Shown here: in pieces, positions 1-12,356 of the stretch
Numbering within the stretch: the stretch's first letter is position 1
How the letters are laid out: every line of letters starts with the position of its first letter
NCBI RefSeq assembly: GCF_029543085.1
Contig: NZ_CP119967.1
Coordinates: 4,118,501-4,182,500, forward strand
Source: Pseudomonas sp. A34-9
GTDB lineage: Bacteria; Pseudomonadota; Gammaproteobacteria; Pseudomonadales; Pseudomonadaceae
Length of the DNA: 64,000 bases
Reading direction: 5' to 3'
Program-made: the position numbers and the translations under genes
The notes under the pieces: generated by a model
The model's input: the letters and a program-made list of their open reading frames with translations, nothing else
Told to the model about the DNA's origin: nothing
Database searches by the model: none

Positions 1-39
1 GTCGCCGACGGCTGGAACCTGAATCTTCTTGTAACCCAT
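1..39 (-). CDS. icd: Isocitrate dehydrogenase (NADP), homodimeric type, first 13 codons only
   Basis: Only the N-terminus lies in the window. The reverse strand reads MGYKKIQVPAVGD, which I recognise as the start of the Pseudomonas Icd protein, the TCA-cycle enzyme converting isocitrate to 2-oxoglutarate. I chose the ATG at 39 because GGAG stands six bases upstream. An in-frame ATG at 51 (adding MEFS) lacks such a site. The gene is divergent from the monomeric idh that starts at 521, an arrangement I recall from P. aeruginosa. The rest of the gene is off the left edge, so identity rests on 13 residues plus context. Confidence 0.85.
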   Translation of the reverse strand, partial: MGYKKIQVPAVGD

Positions 40-282
40 GCTGAACTCCATTGTTTGGATTGAACATCTGGCTTGGTTCGAGCGTAACCCAGTTAAATCA
101 ACACGCAAACCCTCTGTTCGTGGCGCAGCTACATCTCGTTTCGTACAAGCCTGAAAGCAAAGGGAAAAGCGCCAAACTCAAGCATTCGCGACGACTCTAC
201 GCCCCACCCTGCCCTGCGACCTTTAGACCAATGGACGAGAATCGTTGCATATGAACCATCGGCAGATTGCCAGCTACCTATG

Positions 283-288
283 TATAAT
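283..288 (+). promoter_or_regulatory. Probable -10 element of the idh promoter
   Basis: A perfect TATAAT lies 233 bases before the idh start codon, in the 480-base gap between icd and idh. No convincing -35 hexamer stands 16-18 bases upstream, so an activator or an alternative contact is likely. The transcript would carry a leader of about 225 bases. I see no other gene or clear structure in 40-520. Confidence 0.45.
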
Positions 289-448
289 GCCGCCCGCTGA
301 CCACAGGGTCACGACGGCTGGCCTCTCTAGCACGAGACTTTCCGCCTGATTGGTCGGGTTGTTACCGCAGCCTGACTGCTTGACGCTCTACTGATGCACC
401 CAACATCACCGCGAAGAATCTCGACATTCGGTTCATGGATGACTTTGA

Positions 449-2746
<2,298 letters not shown>

Positions 2747-2765
2747 GGTTGTAATGGGAACATCA

Positions 2766-2799
2766 CAAACCCCGGCCCTGTGCCGGGGTTTGTGTTTTT
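2766..2799 (+). terminator. Rho-independent terminator of idh
   Basis: Arms CAAACCCCGGC (2766-2776) and GCCGGGGTTTG (2782-2792) form a perfect 11-bp stem with a 5-base loop, followed by TGTTTTT. It starts 19 bases after the idh stop codon. Confidence 0.92.
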
Positions 2800-2815
2800 A
2801 GGGTTCACACAAATC

Positions 2816-2926
2816 CCCTGTGGGAGCGAGCCTGCTCCGGGCGGCGTTCCGACGAATGCGGTTTATCATTCAGCATCTTCATTGACTGACCCACCGCTTT
2901 CGCGAGCAGGCTCGCTCCCACAGGGG
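2816..2926. repeat. REP pair (inverted) between idh and nudJ
   Basis: CTGTGGGAGCGAGCCTGCTC begins at about 2817. Its reverse complement, ending in GAGCAGGCTCGCTCCCACAG, lies at about 2904-2923. The two face each other across about 65 bases, as paired Pseudomonas REP sequences do. This one and its relatives recur through the window. Confidence 0.85.
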
Positions 2927-2959
2927 ATTGGGTTTTAACCTGAATATTGAGGAAGGTTT

Positions 2960-3406
2960 ATGGAATGGCTCCCCCACATCACCGTCGCCACCATCGTCGA
3001 AGACAACGGTCGCTTCCTGATGGTCGAAGAACACAAGGCCGGGCGTAACGTACTCAACCAGCCGGCCGGCCATCTCGACCCGGACGAAACCCTGATCGAC
3101 GCCGCCGTGCGCGAAACCCTCGAAGAAACCGGCTGGGACGTTGAACCCACCGGTGTCATCGGCATTTACCTGTACACCGCGCCGAGCAACGGCGTGACTT
3201 ACCAGCGCGTGTGCTTCAGCGCCAAAGCCGTCAAACACCACCCGGATTATCAACTCGACGACGGCATCGTCGGCGCCAAGTGGCTGACCCGCGACGAATT
3301 AATCGCTCAACGCGACAACTGGCGCAGCGAGCTGATCATCCGTTGCATCGACGATTATCTGGCCGGTCATCACTTCAGCCTCGAACTGATCCGCCCTTCT
3401 CTTTAG
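2960..3406 (+). CDS. nudJ: Nudix hydrolase, NudJ type
   Basis: A 148-residue cytoplasmic Nudix hydrolase. NudJ proteins dephosphorylate nucleoside di- and triphosphates and the thiamin intermediate HMP-PP; the substrate here is inferred. The Nudix box GX5EX7REUXEEXGU is complete at about residues 39-61: G-HLDPD-E-TLIDAAV-RETLEETGW. GAGGAAGG just before the ATG is a strong ribosome site. It directly precedes mnmA with a 59-base gap, the same order I recall in P. aeruginosa (PA2625). The Nudix box supports the family firmly, the exact name less so. Confidence 0.9.
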   Translation: MEWLPHITVATIVEDNGRFLMVEEHKAGRNVLNQPAGHLDPDETLIDAAVRETLEETGWDVEPTGVIGIYLYTAPSNGVTYQRVCFSAKAVKHHPDYQLDDGIVGAKWLTRDELIAQRDNWRSELIIRCIDDYLAGHHFSLELIRPSL

Positions 3407-3425
3407 CCTTGAGGCCGCGAGCCTG

Positions 3426-3431
3426 CTAGAA
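3426..3431 (+). promoter_or_regulatory. Possible -10 element before mnmA
   Basis: TAGAAT lies 35 bases before the mnmA start in the nudJ-mnmA gap. No good -35 stands at 16-18 bases, so this is a weak call. mnmA may instead be read through from nudJ. Confidence 0.3.
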
Positions 3432-3465
3432 TCGCGTCCTTTTTCAAGACACTCATTGAATCCCT

Positions 3466-4590
3466 ATGCGTGATCCAGCCCCTTCTGACACATCCAAGAA
3501 GCGCGTCATTGTCGGCATGTCCGGCGGCGTGGACTCTTCCGTTTCCGCTCTCCTGCTGATCGAGCAGGGTTATGAGGTGGAAGGCCTGTTCATGAAGAAC
3601 TGGGAAGAAGACGACGGAACGGAATACTGCACCGCCATGGACGACCTGGCGGATGCTCAGGCTGTCTGCGACAAGATCGGCATCAAGCTGCACACCGCTA
3701 ACTTCGCCGCCGAGTACTGGGACAACGTGTTCGAGCACTTCCTGGCTGAATACAAGGCCGGGCGTACGCCGAACCCGGACATCCTGTGTAACCGCGAGAT
3801 CAAGTTCAAGGCGTTCCTCGACTACGCCATGATGCTCGGCGCCGACCTGATCGCCACCGGCCACTACGTGCGCCGCCGTGACATCGATGGCCGCACTGAA
3901 TTGCTCAAAGGCCTCGATCCGAACAAGGATCAGAGCTACTTCCTGCACGCCGTTGGCGGCGAACAGATCGCCAAGACCCTGTTCCCGGTCGGCGAACTGG
4001 AAAAACCCGAAGTCCGTGCGATTGCCGAGAAATACGAGCTGGCGACTGCCAAGAAGAAGGATTCCACCGGGATCTGCTTCATTGGCGAGCGTCGTTTCAG
4101 CGACTTCCTCAAGCAATACCTGCCGGCGCAACCGGGCGAAATCAAAACCACTGAAGGCGAAGTCATCGGCCGTCACCACGGCTTGATGTATCACACCATT
4201 GGTCAGCGTCAGGGCCTCGGCATCGGCGGCTTGAAAGACGCCGGTGATGAGCCGTGGTACGTGCTGCGCAAGGACCTGGACACCAACGAACTGATCGTCG
4301 GCCAGGGCAACAACCATCCGTGGCTGTTCTCCGGCGCCCTGCTCGCTTCGGAAATCTATTGGGTCAACCCGATCGACCTGAGCCAGCCGCTGCGCCTGAC
4401 CGCCAAAGTGCGCTATCGCCAGAGCGATCAGGCCTGCACCCTGGAAAAAACCGCCAGCGGCTACCGCGCCGTGTTCGACGAGCCGCAACGCGCGGTGACG
4501 CCGGGCCAGTCCGTGGTGTTTTACGACGGTGAAATCTGCCTCGGTGGCGGCGTGATCGAAGTCGCCGAGCCGTGGAGCGGCCAGGCATGA
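3466..4590 (+). CDS. mnmA: tRNA-specific 2-thiouridylase MnmA
   Basis: MnmA uses ATP and a persulfide relay (Tus/IscS) to thiolate U34 of the tRNAs for Lys, Glu and Gln. The PP-loop SGGVDSS is at residues 19-25. The two catalytic cysteines are visible in the contexts [11 protein letters not shown] and [10 protein letters not shown]. The length of 374 residues is normal. The last codons overlap the hflD start by 4 bases (ATGA), so the pair is translationally coupled, as is common in gamma-proteobacteria. No signal peptide is present and the protein is cytoplasmic. Confidence 0.97.
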   Translation: MRDPAPSDTSKKRVIVGMSGGVDSSVSALLLIEQGYEVEGLFMKNWEEDDGTEYCTAMDDLADAQAVCDKIGIKLHTANFAAEYWDNVFEHFLAEYKAGRTPNPDILCNREIKFKAFLDYAMMLGADLIATGHYVRRRDIDGRTELLKGLDPNKDQSYFLHAVGGEQIAKTLFPVGELEKPEVRAIAEKYELATAKKKDSTGICFIGERRFSDFLKQYLPAQPGEIKTTEGEVIGRHHGLMYHTIGQRQGLGIGGLKDAGDEPWYVLRKDLDTNELIVGQGNNHPWLFSGALLASEIYWVNPIDLSQPLRLTAKVRYRQSDQACTLEKTASGYRAVFDEPQRAVTPGQSVVFYDGEICLGGGVIEVAEPWSGQA

Positions 4591-5210
4591 GCCCGACTCA
4601 GGAGCAACTGACGGCGCTGGGCGGTGTATTTCTCGCCGCCGTGCTGGTCGACCGGATCGCCAAGACCGGCCAGACCAACGAAGCCGGCCTGATCTGCATG
4701 CTCGGCAGTCTGCTGGTGCGCGACCCGAAAGACACGCTGGACGTCTACGGCGGCGATGACCTCAATCTGCGCGAAGGCTATCGAGCGCTGATCGGTGCAC
4801 TGGAACGCGACCCGAGCACGCTGCAACGCGAGCCACTGCGCTACGCCCTGTCGATGCTCGGCCTGGAGCGTCAACTGGCCAAGCGCAACGACATGCTCGA
4901 CACCATCGGCAAGCGCTTGCCGCAAATCCAGTCGCAGGTCGAACATTTCGGCCCGGCCCACGAAAACGTGGTTGCGGCTTGCGGCGCGCTGTATCAGGAC
5001 ACCCTGAGCACGCTGCGCCAACGCATTCAGGTGCACGGCGACATGCGCAACCTGCAGCAACCGAGCAATGCCTCGAAAATCCGCGCCCTGCTCCTCGCCG
5101 GCATTCGTTCGGCGCGCCTGTGGCGGCAGCTCGGCGGCCATCGCTGGCAGTTGGTGATCAGCCGGCGCAAGCTGCTCAAAGAGCTGTATCCGTTGATGCG
5201 CAGCGAGTAA
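4587..5210 (+). CDS. hflD: High-frequency lysogenization protein HflD homologue
   Basis: A 207-residue mainly helical protein of the HflD family, peripheral to the inner membrane. In E. coli it modulates lambda CII; its normal role in Pseudomonas is unclear. The start [18 protein letters not shown] at 4587 overlaps the mnmA stop in an ATGA junction, so I preferred it over an in-frame ATG 15 bases upstream inside mnmA. The gene sits between mnmA and purB, the classical mnmA-hflD-purB order. A terminator follows before purB. Confidence 0.92.
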   Translation: MSPTQEQLTALGGVFLAAVLVDRIAKTGQTNEAGLICMLGSLLVRDPKDTLDVYGGDDLNLREGYRALIGALERDPSTLQREPLRYALSMLGLERQLAKRNDMLDTIGKRLPQIQSQVEHFGPAHENVVAACGALYQDTLSTLRQRIQVHGDMRNLQQPSNASKIRALLLAGIRSARLWRQLGGHRWQLVISRRKLLKELYPLMRSE

Positions 5211-5250
5211 AACGCCGCACAATAAAAGCTTTGTAGTCTGTAACGCGTAA

Positions 5251-6708
<1,458 letters not shown>

Positions 6709-6730
6709 TCGACCGCTTGATCCGTTTGAG

Positions 6731-6756
6731 ACGCCCGGCCGCGCCGGGCGTTTTTA
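6731..6756 (+). terminator. Terminator after purB
   Basis: ACGCCCGGC (6731-6739) and GCCGGGCGT (6743-6751) form a 9-bp stem with a CGC loop, then TTTTATT. It starts 22 bases after the purB stop. Confidence 0.92.
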
Positions 6757-6794
6757 TTCCCGTCTGAAAAGTGCTTTTTTTCAATAGGTTACAT

Positions 6795-7964
6795 ATGAAT
6801 TCCGATATTCTTCTTCAACTTCTGGGCGGCCTCACTGCACGCGAATTCCTGCGCGACTACTGGCAGAAAAAGCCACTGCTGATCCGTCAGGCGATTCCTG
6901 ACTTCGAAAGCCCGATCGACGCCGACGAACTGGCCGGCCTGGCCCTGGAAGAAGAAGTCGAATCGCGCCTGGTGATCGAGCACGGCGAGCGCCCTTGGGA
7001 ACTGCGTCGCGGTCCGTTCGCTGAAGACGAATTCAGCAAATTGCCGGAAAAAGAGTGGACCCTGCTGGTGCAAGCGGTTGACCAGTTCGTACCGGAAGTC
7101 AGCGAACTGCTGGAAAACTTCCGCTTCCTGCCGAGCTGGCGCGTCGACGACGTGATGATCAGCTTCGCCGCCCCGGGTGGCAGCGTCGGTCCGCACTTCG
7201 ACAACTACGACGTGTTCCTGCTGCAAGGCCACGGCAAGCGCAACTGGAAAATCGGCCAGATGTGCGACTCCGAGAGCCCGCTGCTGCAACACGCGGACCT
7301 GCGCATCCTCGCCGAATTCCACGAGACCGAAGAGTGGGTGCTGGAGCCGGGCGACATGCTCTACCTGCCGCCACGTCTGGCTCACTGCGGTGTCGCGGTC
7401 GACAACTGCATGACCTATTCGGTCGGTTTCCGCGCGCCGAGTGCCTCTGAGGTGCTGACCCACTTCACCGACTTCCTCAGCCAGTTCCTGACTGACGAAG
7501 AGCGCTACACCGACGCCGACGCGCAGCCGGCCAACGATCCACATCAGATTCAACACGACGCACTGGATCGCCTGAAAGCGCTGCTCGCCGAGCACATGAG
7601 CGACGAGCGCCTGCTGCTGACCTGGTTCGGCCAGTACATGACCGAGCCGCGCTACCCGGAATTGGTGGCTGGCCCTGAAGACATCGAGGAAGAAGATTTC
7701 CTCGCCGCCCTGCAGGATGGCGCCATCCTGATCCGCAACCCGAGTGCGCGCCTGGCCTGGTCGGAAGTCGATGACGACCTGCTGCTGTTCGCCAGCGGCC
7801 AGAGCCGTTACCTGCCGGGCAAGCTGCGCGAACTGCTGAAGCTGATCTGCGCCGCTGACGCCCTGCACACCGATAACCTCGGTGAGTGGCTGAACGACGA
7901 AGACGGTTGCAGTCTGCTGTGCCAACTGGTCAAGCAAGGCAGCCTGGGGTTCGCTGATGAATAA
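6795..7964 (+). CDS. roxA: Ribosomal protein uL16 arginine 3-hydroxylase (RoxA/YcfD)
   Basis: A JmjC-type 2-oxoglutarate/Fe(II) oxygenase. YcfD of E. coli hydroxylates an arginine of ribosomal protein L16. The iron triad is visible as H134-x-D136 (GPHFDNYD) and H197 (RLAHCGV), close to the positions known in E. coli YcfD. The C-terminal half is the winged-helix dimerisation part usual in the family. The start MNSDILLQLLGG at 6795 gives 389 residues; an ATG 24 bases upstream is next to no ribosome site. It overlaps the following GNAT gene by 8 bases, so the two are cotranslated. Confidence 0.93.
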   Translation: MNSDILLQLLGGLTAREFLRDYWQKKPLLIRQAIPDFESPIDADELAGLALEEEVESRLVIEHGERPWELRRGPFAEDEFSKLPEKEWTLLVQAVDQFVPEVSELLENFRFLPSWRVDDVMISFAAPGGSVGPHFDNYDVFLLQGHGKRNWKIGQMCDSESPLLQHADLRILAEFHETEEWVLEPGDMLYLPPRLAHCGVAVDNCMTYSVGFRAPSASEVLTHFTDFLSQFLTDEERYTDADAQPANDPHQIQHDALDRLKALLAEHMSDERLLLTWFGQYMTEPRYPELVAGPEDIEEEDFLAALQDGAILIRNPSARLAWSEVDDDLLLFASGQSRYLPGKLRELLKLICAADALHTDNLGEWLNDEDGCSLLCQLVKQGSLGFADE

Positions 7965-8382
7965 GATTCGCGTTCGTGTCGCAGACTGGCAAAAGGACAT
8001 CGCCGAGATCCGGCGCATTCGTGAAACGGTGTTCATCGCCGAGCAATCGGTGCCACCTGAGTTGGAATGGGACGCGGACGACGCGACCGCCGTGCATTTT
8101 CTGGCGTTTGAAGGCGACTTTCCGATCGGTACGGCACGCCTGCTGCCTGATGGGCACATTGGCCGGGTTTCGGTGCTGAAAGACTGGCGCGGGATGAAGG
8201 TCGGTGATGCGCTGATGCAAGCGGTGATTGCCGAAGCGGAAGCGCGCGGTTTGAAGCAGCAAATGCTCAGCGCTCAGGTGCAAGCCACGGCGTTCTATGA
8301 GCGCCTGGGCTTCAGCCTGGTCAGCGAGGAATTCCTCGAAGCCGGGATTCCGCATGTCGATATGGTTCGCCATTCGGCTTAA
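7957..8382 (+). CDS. GNAT family N-acetyltransferase
   Basis: A 141-residue single-domain GNAT acetyltransferase. The acetyl-CoA loop appears as VLKDWRGMKVGDALMQ (R/QxxGxG/A pattern), followed by the usual late strand AQVQATAFYERLGF. This resembles ElaA/YjcF-type stand-alone GNATs. The substrate is unknown. Its start lies inside the roxA 3' end, so the two are coupled, and the same pairing is found in P. aeruginosa as I recall. Whether it acetylates a protein or a small molecule cannot be told from sequence. Confidence 0.88.
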   Translation: MNKIRVRVADWQKDIAEIRRIRETVFIAEQSVPPELEWDADDATAVHFLAFEGDFPIGTARLLPDGHIGRVSVLKDWRGMKVGDALMQAVIAEAEARGLKQQMLSAQVQATAFYERLGFSLVSEEFLEAGIPHVDMVRHSA

Positions 8383-8397
8383 GACCGAGGCGCAGCC

Positions 8398-8491
8398 TTC
8401 GCGAGCAGGCTCGCTCCCACACTGGATCTGTGCCTGACGCACAATTTGTGTCCGCTGGAGATCTACTGTGGGAGCGAGCCTGCTCGCGAAG
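8398..8491. repeat. REP pair after the GNAT gene
   Basis: CGCGAGCAGGCTCGCTCCCACA near 8400 and its reverse complement near 8467-8488 are separated by about 45 bases. They form a long imperfect hairpin that may end the roxA-GNAT transcript. Confidence 0.85.
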
Positions 8492-8625
8492 AGGCCAGCA
8501 AGAACACCACAAAACGCCCTGCCATTCTCGGATGCCGGGGCGTTTTGCTGTCTACGATTCAACTTGCCCCACCCAAGGCCGACAAACTGGCAATATCAAG
8601 CCTTTCGAAAGCGGAGATAACGGAC

Positions 8626-9378
8626 ATGTCCCTACGCACCCTGCTCACCACCCTGCTGCTCGGTTGCAGTTTTTCGGTGATGGCAGCCACAGAAATCGTG
8701 CCTCTCAATTACCGCACCAGCACTGACATGCTGCCGATGGCGCAAGACTTCCTCGGCAAGGACGGTCAGGTCAGCGCCTACGGCAACCAACTGATCATCA
8801 AGGCCGACCCGGACAAGATCCAGGAACTCAAGGCGCTGATCACCCAACTCGACACGGCGCCCAAGCGCCTGCTGATCACTGTCGACACCAATGAAAACAA
8901 CGGACGCGGCGACGACGGTTATTCGGTCAACGGTGCGCAGACTCGCATCATCAGTCGCAGCACTGCCAGCCGTGACGGCGGCGTGCAACAGGTGCAGGCC
9001 ACCGACGGCATGCCGGCGCTGATCCAGGTCGGCCAGAGTGTGCCGATCACCAGCAGCCAGAGCAATTCCTACGGCGATTACAGCAGCCAGACGCAATACC
9101 GCAACGTCACCCAGGGTTTCTACGTCACCGCCAGCGTCACCGGCGACATCGTTCATCTGGCGATCAGTACCAATCGTGACCGCATGAGCCAGGAACGTCC
9201 CGATGTAGTGAACGTGCAAAGCACCGACACAACCGTCAGCGGACGCCTCGGTGAATGGATCACCCTCGCCGGCGTCAATCGCCAGACTCAGGCCGACAAA
9301 CAGGGCCTGACCCGCAGCTACTCGACTCAAGGCCGGGATGACATGACCTTGCGGGTGAAAGTCGACGCCTTGGACTAA
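8626..9378 (+). CDS. Exported secretin-like short protein
   Basis: A 250-residue protein with a signal peptide (MSLRTLLTTLLLGCSFSVMAA). A region like the secretin/TonB short N-domain follows (YRTSTDMLPMAQDFLGKDGQ, then the KADPDKIQELKALITQLD segment typical of secretin N-domains), with a C-terminal beta-rich part. It is far too short for a gate-forming secretin, and no pilus or secretion genes are near. The start at 8626 fits a signal peptide and a GGAG 9 bases upstream. Earlier in-frame starts run through the REP. Its function is unknown; a periplasmic or outer-membrane role is inferred. It lies in the same place, before aceA, in related genomes as I remember. Confidence 0.75.
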   Translation: MSLRTLLTTLLLGCSFSVMAATEIVPLNYRTSTDMLPMAQDFLGKDGQVSAYGNQLIIKADPDKIQELKALITQLDTAPKRLLITVDTNENNGRGDDGYSVNGAQTRIISRSTASRDGGVQQVQATDGMPALIQVGQSVPITSSQSNSYGDYSSQTQYRNVTQGFYVTASVTGDIVHLAISTNRDRMSQERPDVVNVQSTDTTVSGRLGEWITLAGVNRQTQADKQGLTRSYSTQGRDDMTLRVKVDALD

Positions 9379-9418
9379 AGCACCAAAAACTGACTGATTA
9401 GTCGTATTAGACGAAAGA

Positions 9419-9444
9419 TGTAGTGCTTTAAAAAAAGCACTACA
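9419..9444. other. Perfect 11-bp hairpin after the secretin-like gene
   Basis: TGTAGTGCTTT (9419-9429) and AAAGCACTACA (9434-9444) flank an AAAA loop. There is no U-run on the plus strand, so it is at best a weak terminator. It may protect the 3' end or bind a regulator, since the promoter-like TTGACG lies seven bases later. Confidence 0.55.
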
Positions 9445-9450
9445 AAACGT

Positions 9451-9479
9451 TTGACGAGGCAAAAAAGCGAAGGCATGAT
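9451..9479 (+). promoter_or_regulatory. Possible sigma-70 promoter reading into the aceA leader
   Basis: TTGACG (9451-9456) and CATGAT (9474-9479) are separated by 17 bases. Transcription would begin near 9486, directly before two strong hairpins. The 11-mer GTTTGACGAGG that contains this -35 is repeated at 9580-9590, there without a good -10. Confidence 0.4.
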
Positions 9480-9500
9480 GGCCTCGCTCCCGCTAATCAG

Positions 9501-9556
9501 AGGCCCTGGCAAGGGCCTTCGAAGCGATGTTCGCACCTACCCCGCGAACCGCTTCG
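9501..9556 (+). ncRNA. Candidate structured leader or small RNA upstream of aceA
   Basis: Two adjacent hairpins are visible. AGGCCCT/AGGGCCT (9501-9518) has a GGCA loop. Then CGAAGCG (9520-9526) pairs with CGCTTCG (9550-9556), with the inner pairing GTTCGC/GCGAAC and only an AT bulge, making a 13-bp stem. No ribosome site or credible gene lies in 9379-9853. It could be the aceA 5' leader (about 350 bases) or a separate small RNA. I do not recognise it as a named RNA. Confidence 0.4.
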
Positions 9557-9853
9557 TGTCTGTACCGCCCACAAGGTGTGTTTGACGAGGTTGCCGACTG
9601 GAACGAAGTTGTCCCGAGGGACGGAAGCGTATTTAGGTAACCCGGCTTCACACTGTAGACCGTATAGAGGCCCACGACGCCCGAATGCGCCCACAGTCCG
9701 CCACTACCTGCTCACTTCCCCTCGAGCCCATCGTTCATCCCGTCGCCTGCCCCGCCGAACCCGACCTGACCACCTAAGCTTCTGGTCAGCGAGAGCAAGG
9801 AATTTTCCACCGCAGAACAACTTTTCATAAAAGACGCGACGAGGTTTATCTCC

Positions 9854-11179
9854 ATGGCACTGACACGCGAACAGCAAATTGCAGCCCTCGAAAAAGACTG
9901 GGCTGAAAACCCGCGCTGGAAAGGCGTGACACGCACTTACTCCGCTGCTGACGTCGTCCGTCTGCGTGGCTCGGTTCAACCTGAGCACACCTTCGCAAAA
10001 ATGGGCGCCGAGAAGCTGTGGAACCTGGTCACCCAGGGTGCCAAGCCGTCCTTCCGTCCTGAGAAAGATTTCGTCAACTGCATGGGCGCCCTGACCGGCG
10101 GCCAGGCTGTGCAACAGGTTAAAGCCGGTATCCAGGCGATCTACCTGTCGGGCTGGCAAGTGGCTGCGGACAACAACTCCGCAGAATCCATGTACCCGGA
10201 CCAGTCGCTGTACCCGGTGGATTCGGTGCCAACCGTGGTCAAGCGCATCAACAACTCGTTCCGTCGTGCTGACCAGATCCAGTGGAAAGCCGGCAAGAAC
10301 CCGGGCGACGATGGCTACATCGACTACTTCGCACCAATCGTGGCGGACGCTGAAGCCGGTTTCGGCGGCGTTCTGAACGCCTACGAGCTGATGAAGAGCA
10401 TGATCGAAGCAGGCGCCGCCGGCGTTCACTTCGAAGACCAACTGGCTTCCGTGAAAAAATGCGGTCACATGGGCGGTAAAGTACTGGTTCCTACTCAGGA
10501 AGCCGTACAGAAGCTGACCGCTGCTCGTCTGGCTGCCGACGTTGCCGGTACCCCGACCATCATTCTGGCGCGTACCGACGCGAACGCTGCTGACCTGCTG
10601 ACTTCCGATTGCGACCCGTACGACCAGCCGTTCGTGACTGGCGAGCGTACCCAGGAAGGTTTCTACAAGGTTCGCGCTGGCCTCGATCAAGCCATCGCTC
10701 GTGGCCTGGCTTATGCGCCGTACGCCGACCTGATCTGGTGCGAAACCGCCAAGCCGGATCTGGAAGAGGCTCGTCGCTTCGCCGAAGCGATCAAAAAGGA
10801 ATACCCGGACCAACTGCTGTCGTACAACTGCTCGCCTTCCTTCAACTGGAAGAAAAACCTCGACGACGCGACCATCGCCAAGTTCCAGCGCGAACTGTCC
10901 GCCATGGGTTACAAGCACCAGTTCATCACCCTGGCCGGCATTCACAACATGTGGCACAGCATGTTCAACCTGGCGCACGACTACGCCCGCAACGACATGA
11001 CTGCCTACGTGAAGCTGCAAGAGCAGGAATTCGCTGACGCCGCCAAGGGTTACACCTTCGTGGCTCACCAGCAGGAAGTGGGCACCGGCTACTTCGACGA
11101 CATGACCACCGTGATTCAGGGTGGCTCGTCTTCGGTAACCGCGCTGACCGGTTCGACCGAAGAAGAACAGTTCCACTGA
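9854..11179 (+). CDS. aceA: Isocitrate lyase
   Basis: The glyoxylate-shunt enzyme cleaves isocitrate to glyoxylate and succinate, competing with Idh/Icd encoded at the left of this window. The catalytic loop KKCGHMGGK holds the active-site cysteine at about residue 203, and metal-binding motifs appear around WQVAADNN and EAGFGG. The length of 441 residues fits the shorter isocitrate lyase class. The ATG follows GAGG at about 9 bases. The gene has its own terminator and a long leader with hairpins. Growth on acetate or fatty acids should induce it; no -24/-12 promoter could be confirmed by eye. Confidence 0.97.
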   Translation: MALTREQQIAALEKDWAENPRWKGVTRTYSAADVVRLRGSVQPEHTFAKMGAEKLWNLVTQGAKPSFRPEKDFVNCMGALTGGQAVQQVKAGIQAIYLSGWQVAADNNSAESMYPDQSLYPVDSVPTVVKRINNSFRRADQIQWKAGKNPGDDGYIDYFAPIVADAEAGFGGVLNAYELMKSMIEAGAAGVHFEDQLASVKKCGHMGGKVLVPTQEAVQKLTAARLAADVAGTPTIILARTDANAADLLTSDCDPYDQPFVTGERTQEGFYKVRAGLDQAIARGLAYAPYADLIWCETAKPDLEEARRFAEAIKKEYPDQLLSYNCSPSFNWKKNLDDATIAKFQRELSAMGYKHQFITLAGIHNMWHSMFNLAHDYARNDMTAYVKLQEQEFADAAKGYTFVAHQQEVGTGYFDDMTTVIQGGSSSVTALTGSTEEEQFH

Positions 11180-11246
11180 TTCGGCTTCGCTGAGCAAACG
11201 GCCTCTGTGGATCGTATAGAAAGCTAACCGCAGAGCCGCAAAACTG

Positions 11247-11276
11247 ACGCCCCGACTGGTTCGGGGCGTTTTTTTG
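11247..11276 (+). terminator. Terminator of aceA
   Basis: ACGCCCCGA (11247-11255) and TCGGGGCGT (11261-11269) flank CTGGT, followed by a run of T. Confidence 0.95.
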
Positions 11277-11298
11277 CGCCCGGAAAACACACTCTCAC

Positions 11299-11386
11299 CT
11301 GTAGGAGCTGCCGAAGGCTGCGATCTTTTGATTTTGCTTTTAAAAGACAAGATCAAAAGATCGCAGCCTTCGGCAGCTCCTACAGG
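11299..11386. repeat. Long inverted repeat of the GAGCTGCCGAAGGCTGCGAT family
   Basis: An arm starting CTGTAGGAGCTGCCGAAGGC runs through CTGCGATCTTTTGAT. Its reverse complement returns after a short A/T-rich spacer and ends at 11386. The same arm sequence occurs at 26946-27028, 29934-30019 and 46743-46834. It is a large non-coding hairpin common in fluorescent pseudomonads. Confidence 0.85.
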
Positions 11387-11417
11387 CGACATGTGTTGGC
11401 TCAAGCGCCACGAAACC

Positions 11418-11510
11418 CTGTGGGAGCGAGCTTGCTCGCGAAGGCATCTTGCCAGCCACCATCCATGTCGGATGATGAACCGCATTCGCGAGCAAGCTCG
11501 CTCCCGCAGG
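11418..11510. repeat. REP pair
   Basis: TGTGGGAGCGAGCTTGCTCG at about 11419 and CGAGCAAGCTCGCTCCCGCA near 11489-11508 face each other. With the preceding long inverted repeat and the terminator it fills the aceA-nuoA gap. Confidence 0.85.
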
Positions 11511-11664
11511 GTCGGGGGTGGTCGCGAATCAAAACATTGATCCAGAGCGGTACAACCGTCAGAAAAATCCGCTAAAACGGGCGCCGTCGCTACTTGCAGT
11601 AACGTGCAAGTAAGACAACTTCCCAACTGCCATCCCGTTAAACAGTTACAAAACCCCTGCAAAC

Positions 11665-11680
11665 GATATCAATTATCATT
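11665..11680. promoter_or_regulatory. Fur-box-like site upstream of nuoA
   Basis: Reverse-strand AATGATAATTGATATC matches 13 of the last 16 positions of the 19-base Fur consensus GATAATGATAATCATTATC. It lies about 255 bases before nuoA and well after the aceA terminator. Complex I needs many iron-sulfur clusters, so iron control is plausible but unproven. A/T-rich intergenic sequence can match by chance. Confidence 0.35.
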
Positions 11681-11932
11681 TAGCGACAACTATGTTCGTT
11701 ACATTCCCTACAAAACATTATTTGCATAAACCCGCCTAATGCCCGCAACGCATGGGCTGTAGGGCATTGGAGATGCGCTATGTCCTTATTCCAATAAATA
11801 ATTTCGCTATAGGAATTTTACTTGCAGGGTGTTTAGCCATAAAATCAGCGCGATTGATTGCTGCGACATATCGTCACTGCCTATTTCTTTATCAAGCTCA
11901 GAGACCTTTGCTCTCTGTTAAGGATTACCAGC

Positions 11933-12346
11933 ATGCCCGAAGCGACAGGACTCATGGCCCACAACTGGGGCTTTGCCATTTTCCTTCTGGGTGTCGTCGG
12001 CCTGTGTGCCTTCATGCTTGGCGTCTCCAGCCTCCTTGGGTCAAAAGCCTGGGGCCGCAGCAAAAACGAACCGTTCGAGTCGGGCATGCTACCTACCGGT
12101 GGCGCCCGCTTGCGGCTCTCAGCCAAATTCTATCTGGTCGCGATGCTCTTCGTGATCTTCGATATCGAAGCCCTCTTTCTCTTTGCATGGTCTGTGTCCG
12201 TCCGCGAAAGCGGCTGGACCGGATTCGTCGAAGCTCTCGTTTTCATAGCAATTCTGTTGGCAGGTCTTGTCTACCTGTTCCGAGTGGGCGCCCTTGACTG
12301 GGCTCCGGAAGCTCGTCGCAAGCGGCAGGCGAAGCTGAAACAATGA
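11933..12346 (+). CDS. nuoA: NADH-quinone oxidoreductase subunit A
   Basis: A small membrane-arm subunit of complex I, 137 residues with three predicted membrane segments ([54 protein letters not shown]). The hallmark acidic FDIEALFL motif is in the second segment. I chose [12 protein letters not shown] at 11933, with AAGGA 8 bases upstream. First gene of the 13-gene nuo operon; nuoB starts 10 bases later. Confidence 0.96.
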   Translation: MPEATGLMAHNWGFAIFLLGVVGLCAFMLGVSSLLGSKAWGRSKNEPFESGMLPTGGARLRLSAKFYLVAMLFVIFDIEALFLFAWSVSVRESGWTGFVEALVFIAILLAGLVYLFRVGALDWAPEARRKRQAKLKQ

Positions 12347-12356
12347 GGCTTTGGCA

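Noticed and set aside
9506..9523. Possible -24/-12 promoter before aceA (TGGCAAG-N4-TTCG)
   Set aside because: The required GC at -12 is missing (CG instead), and the sequence is fully explained as part of hairpin arms. I recall reports of RpoN effects on aceA but cannot support a site here.
9576..9830. Small plus-strand frame just before aceA
   Set aside because: No ribosome site, Arg/Pro-rich composition typical of chance frames, and it overlaps the region of repeats and leader. Kept as non-coding.
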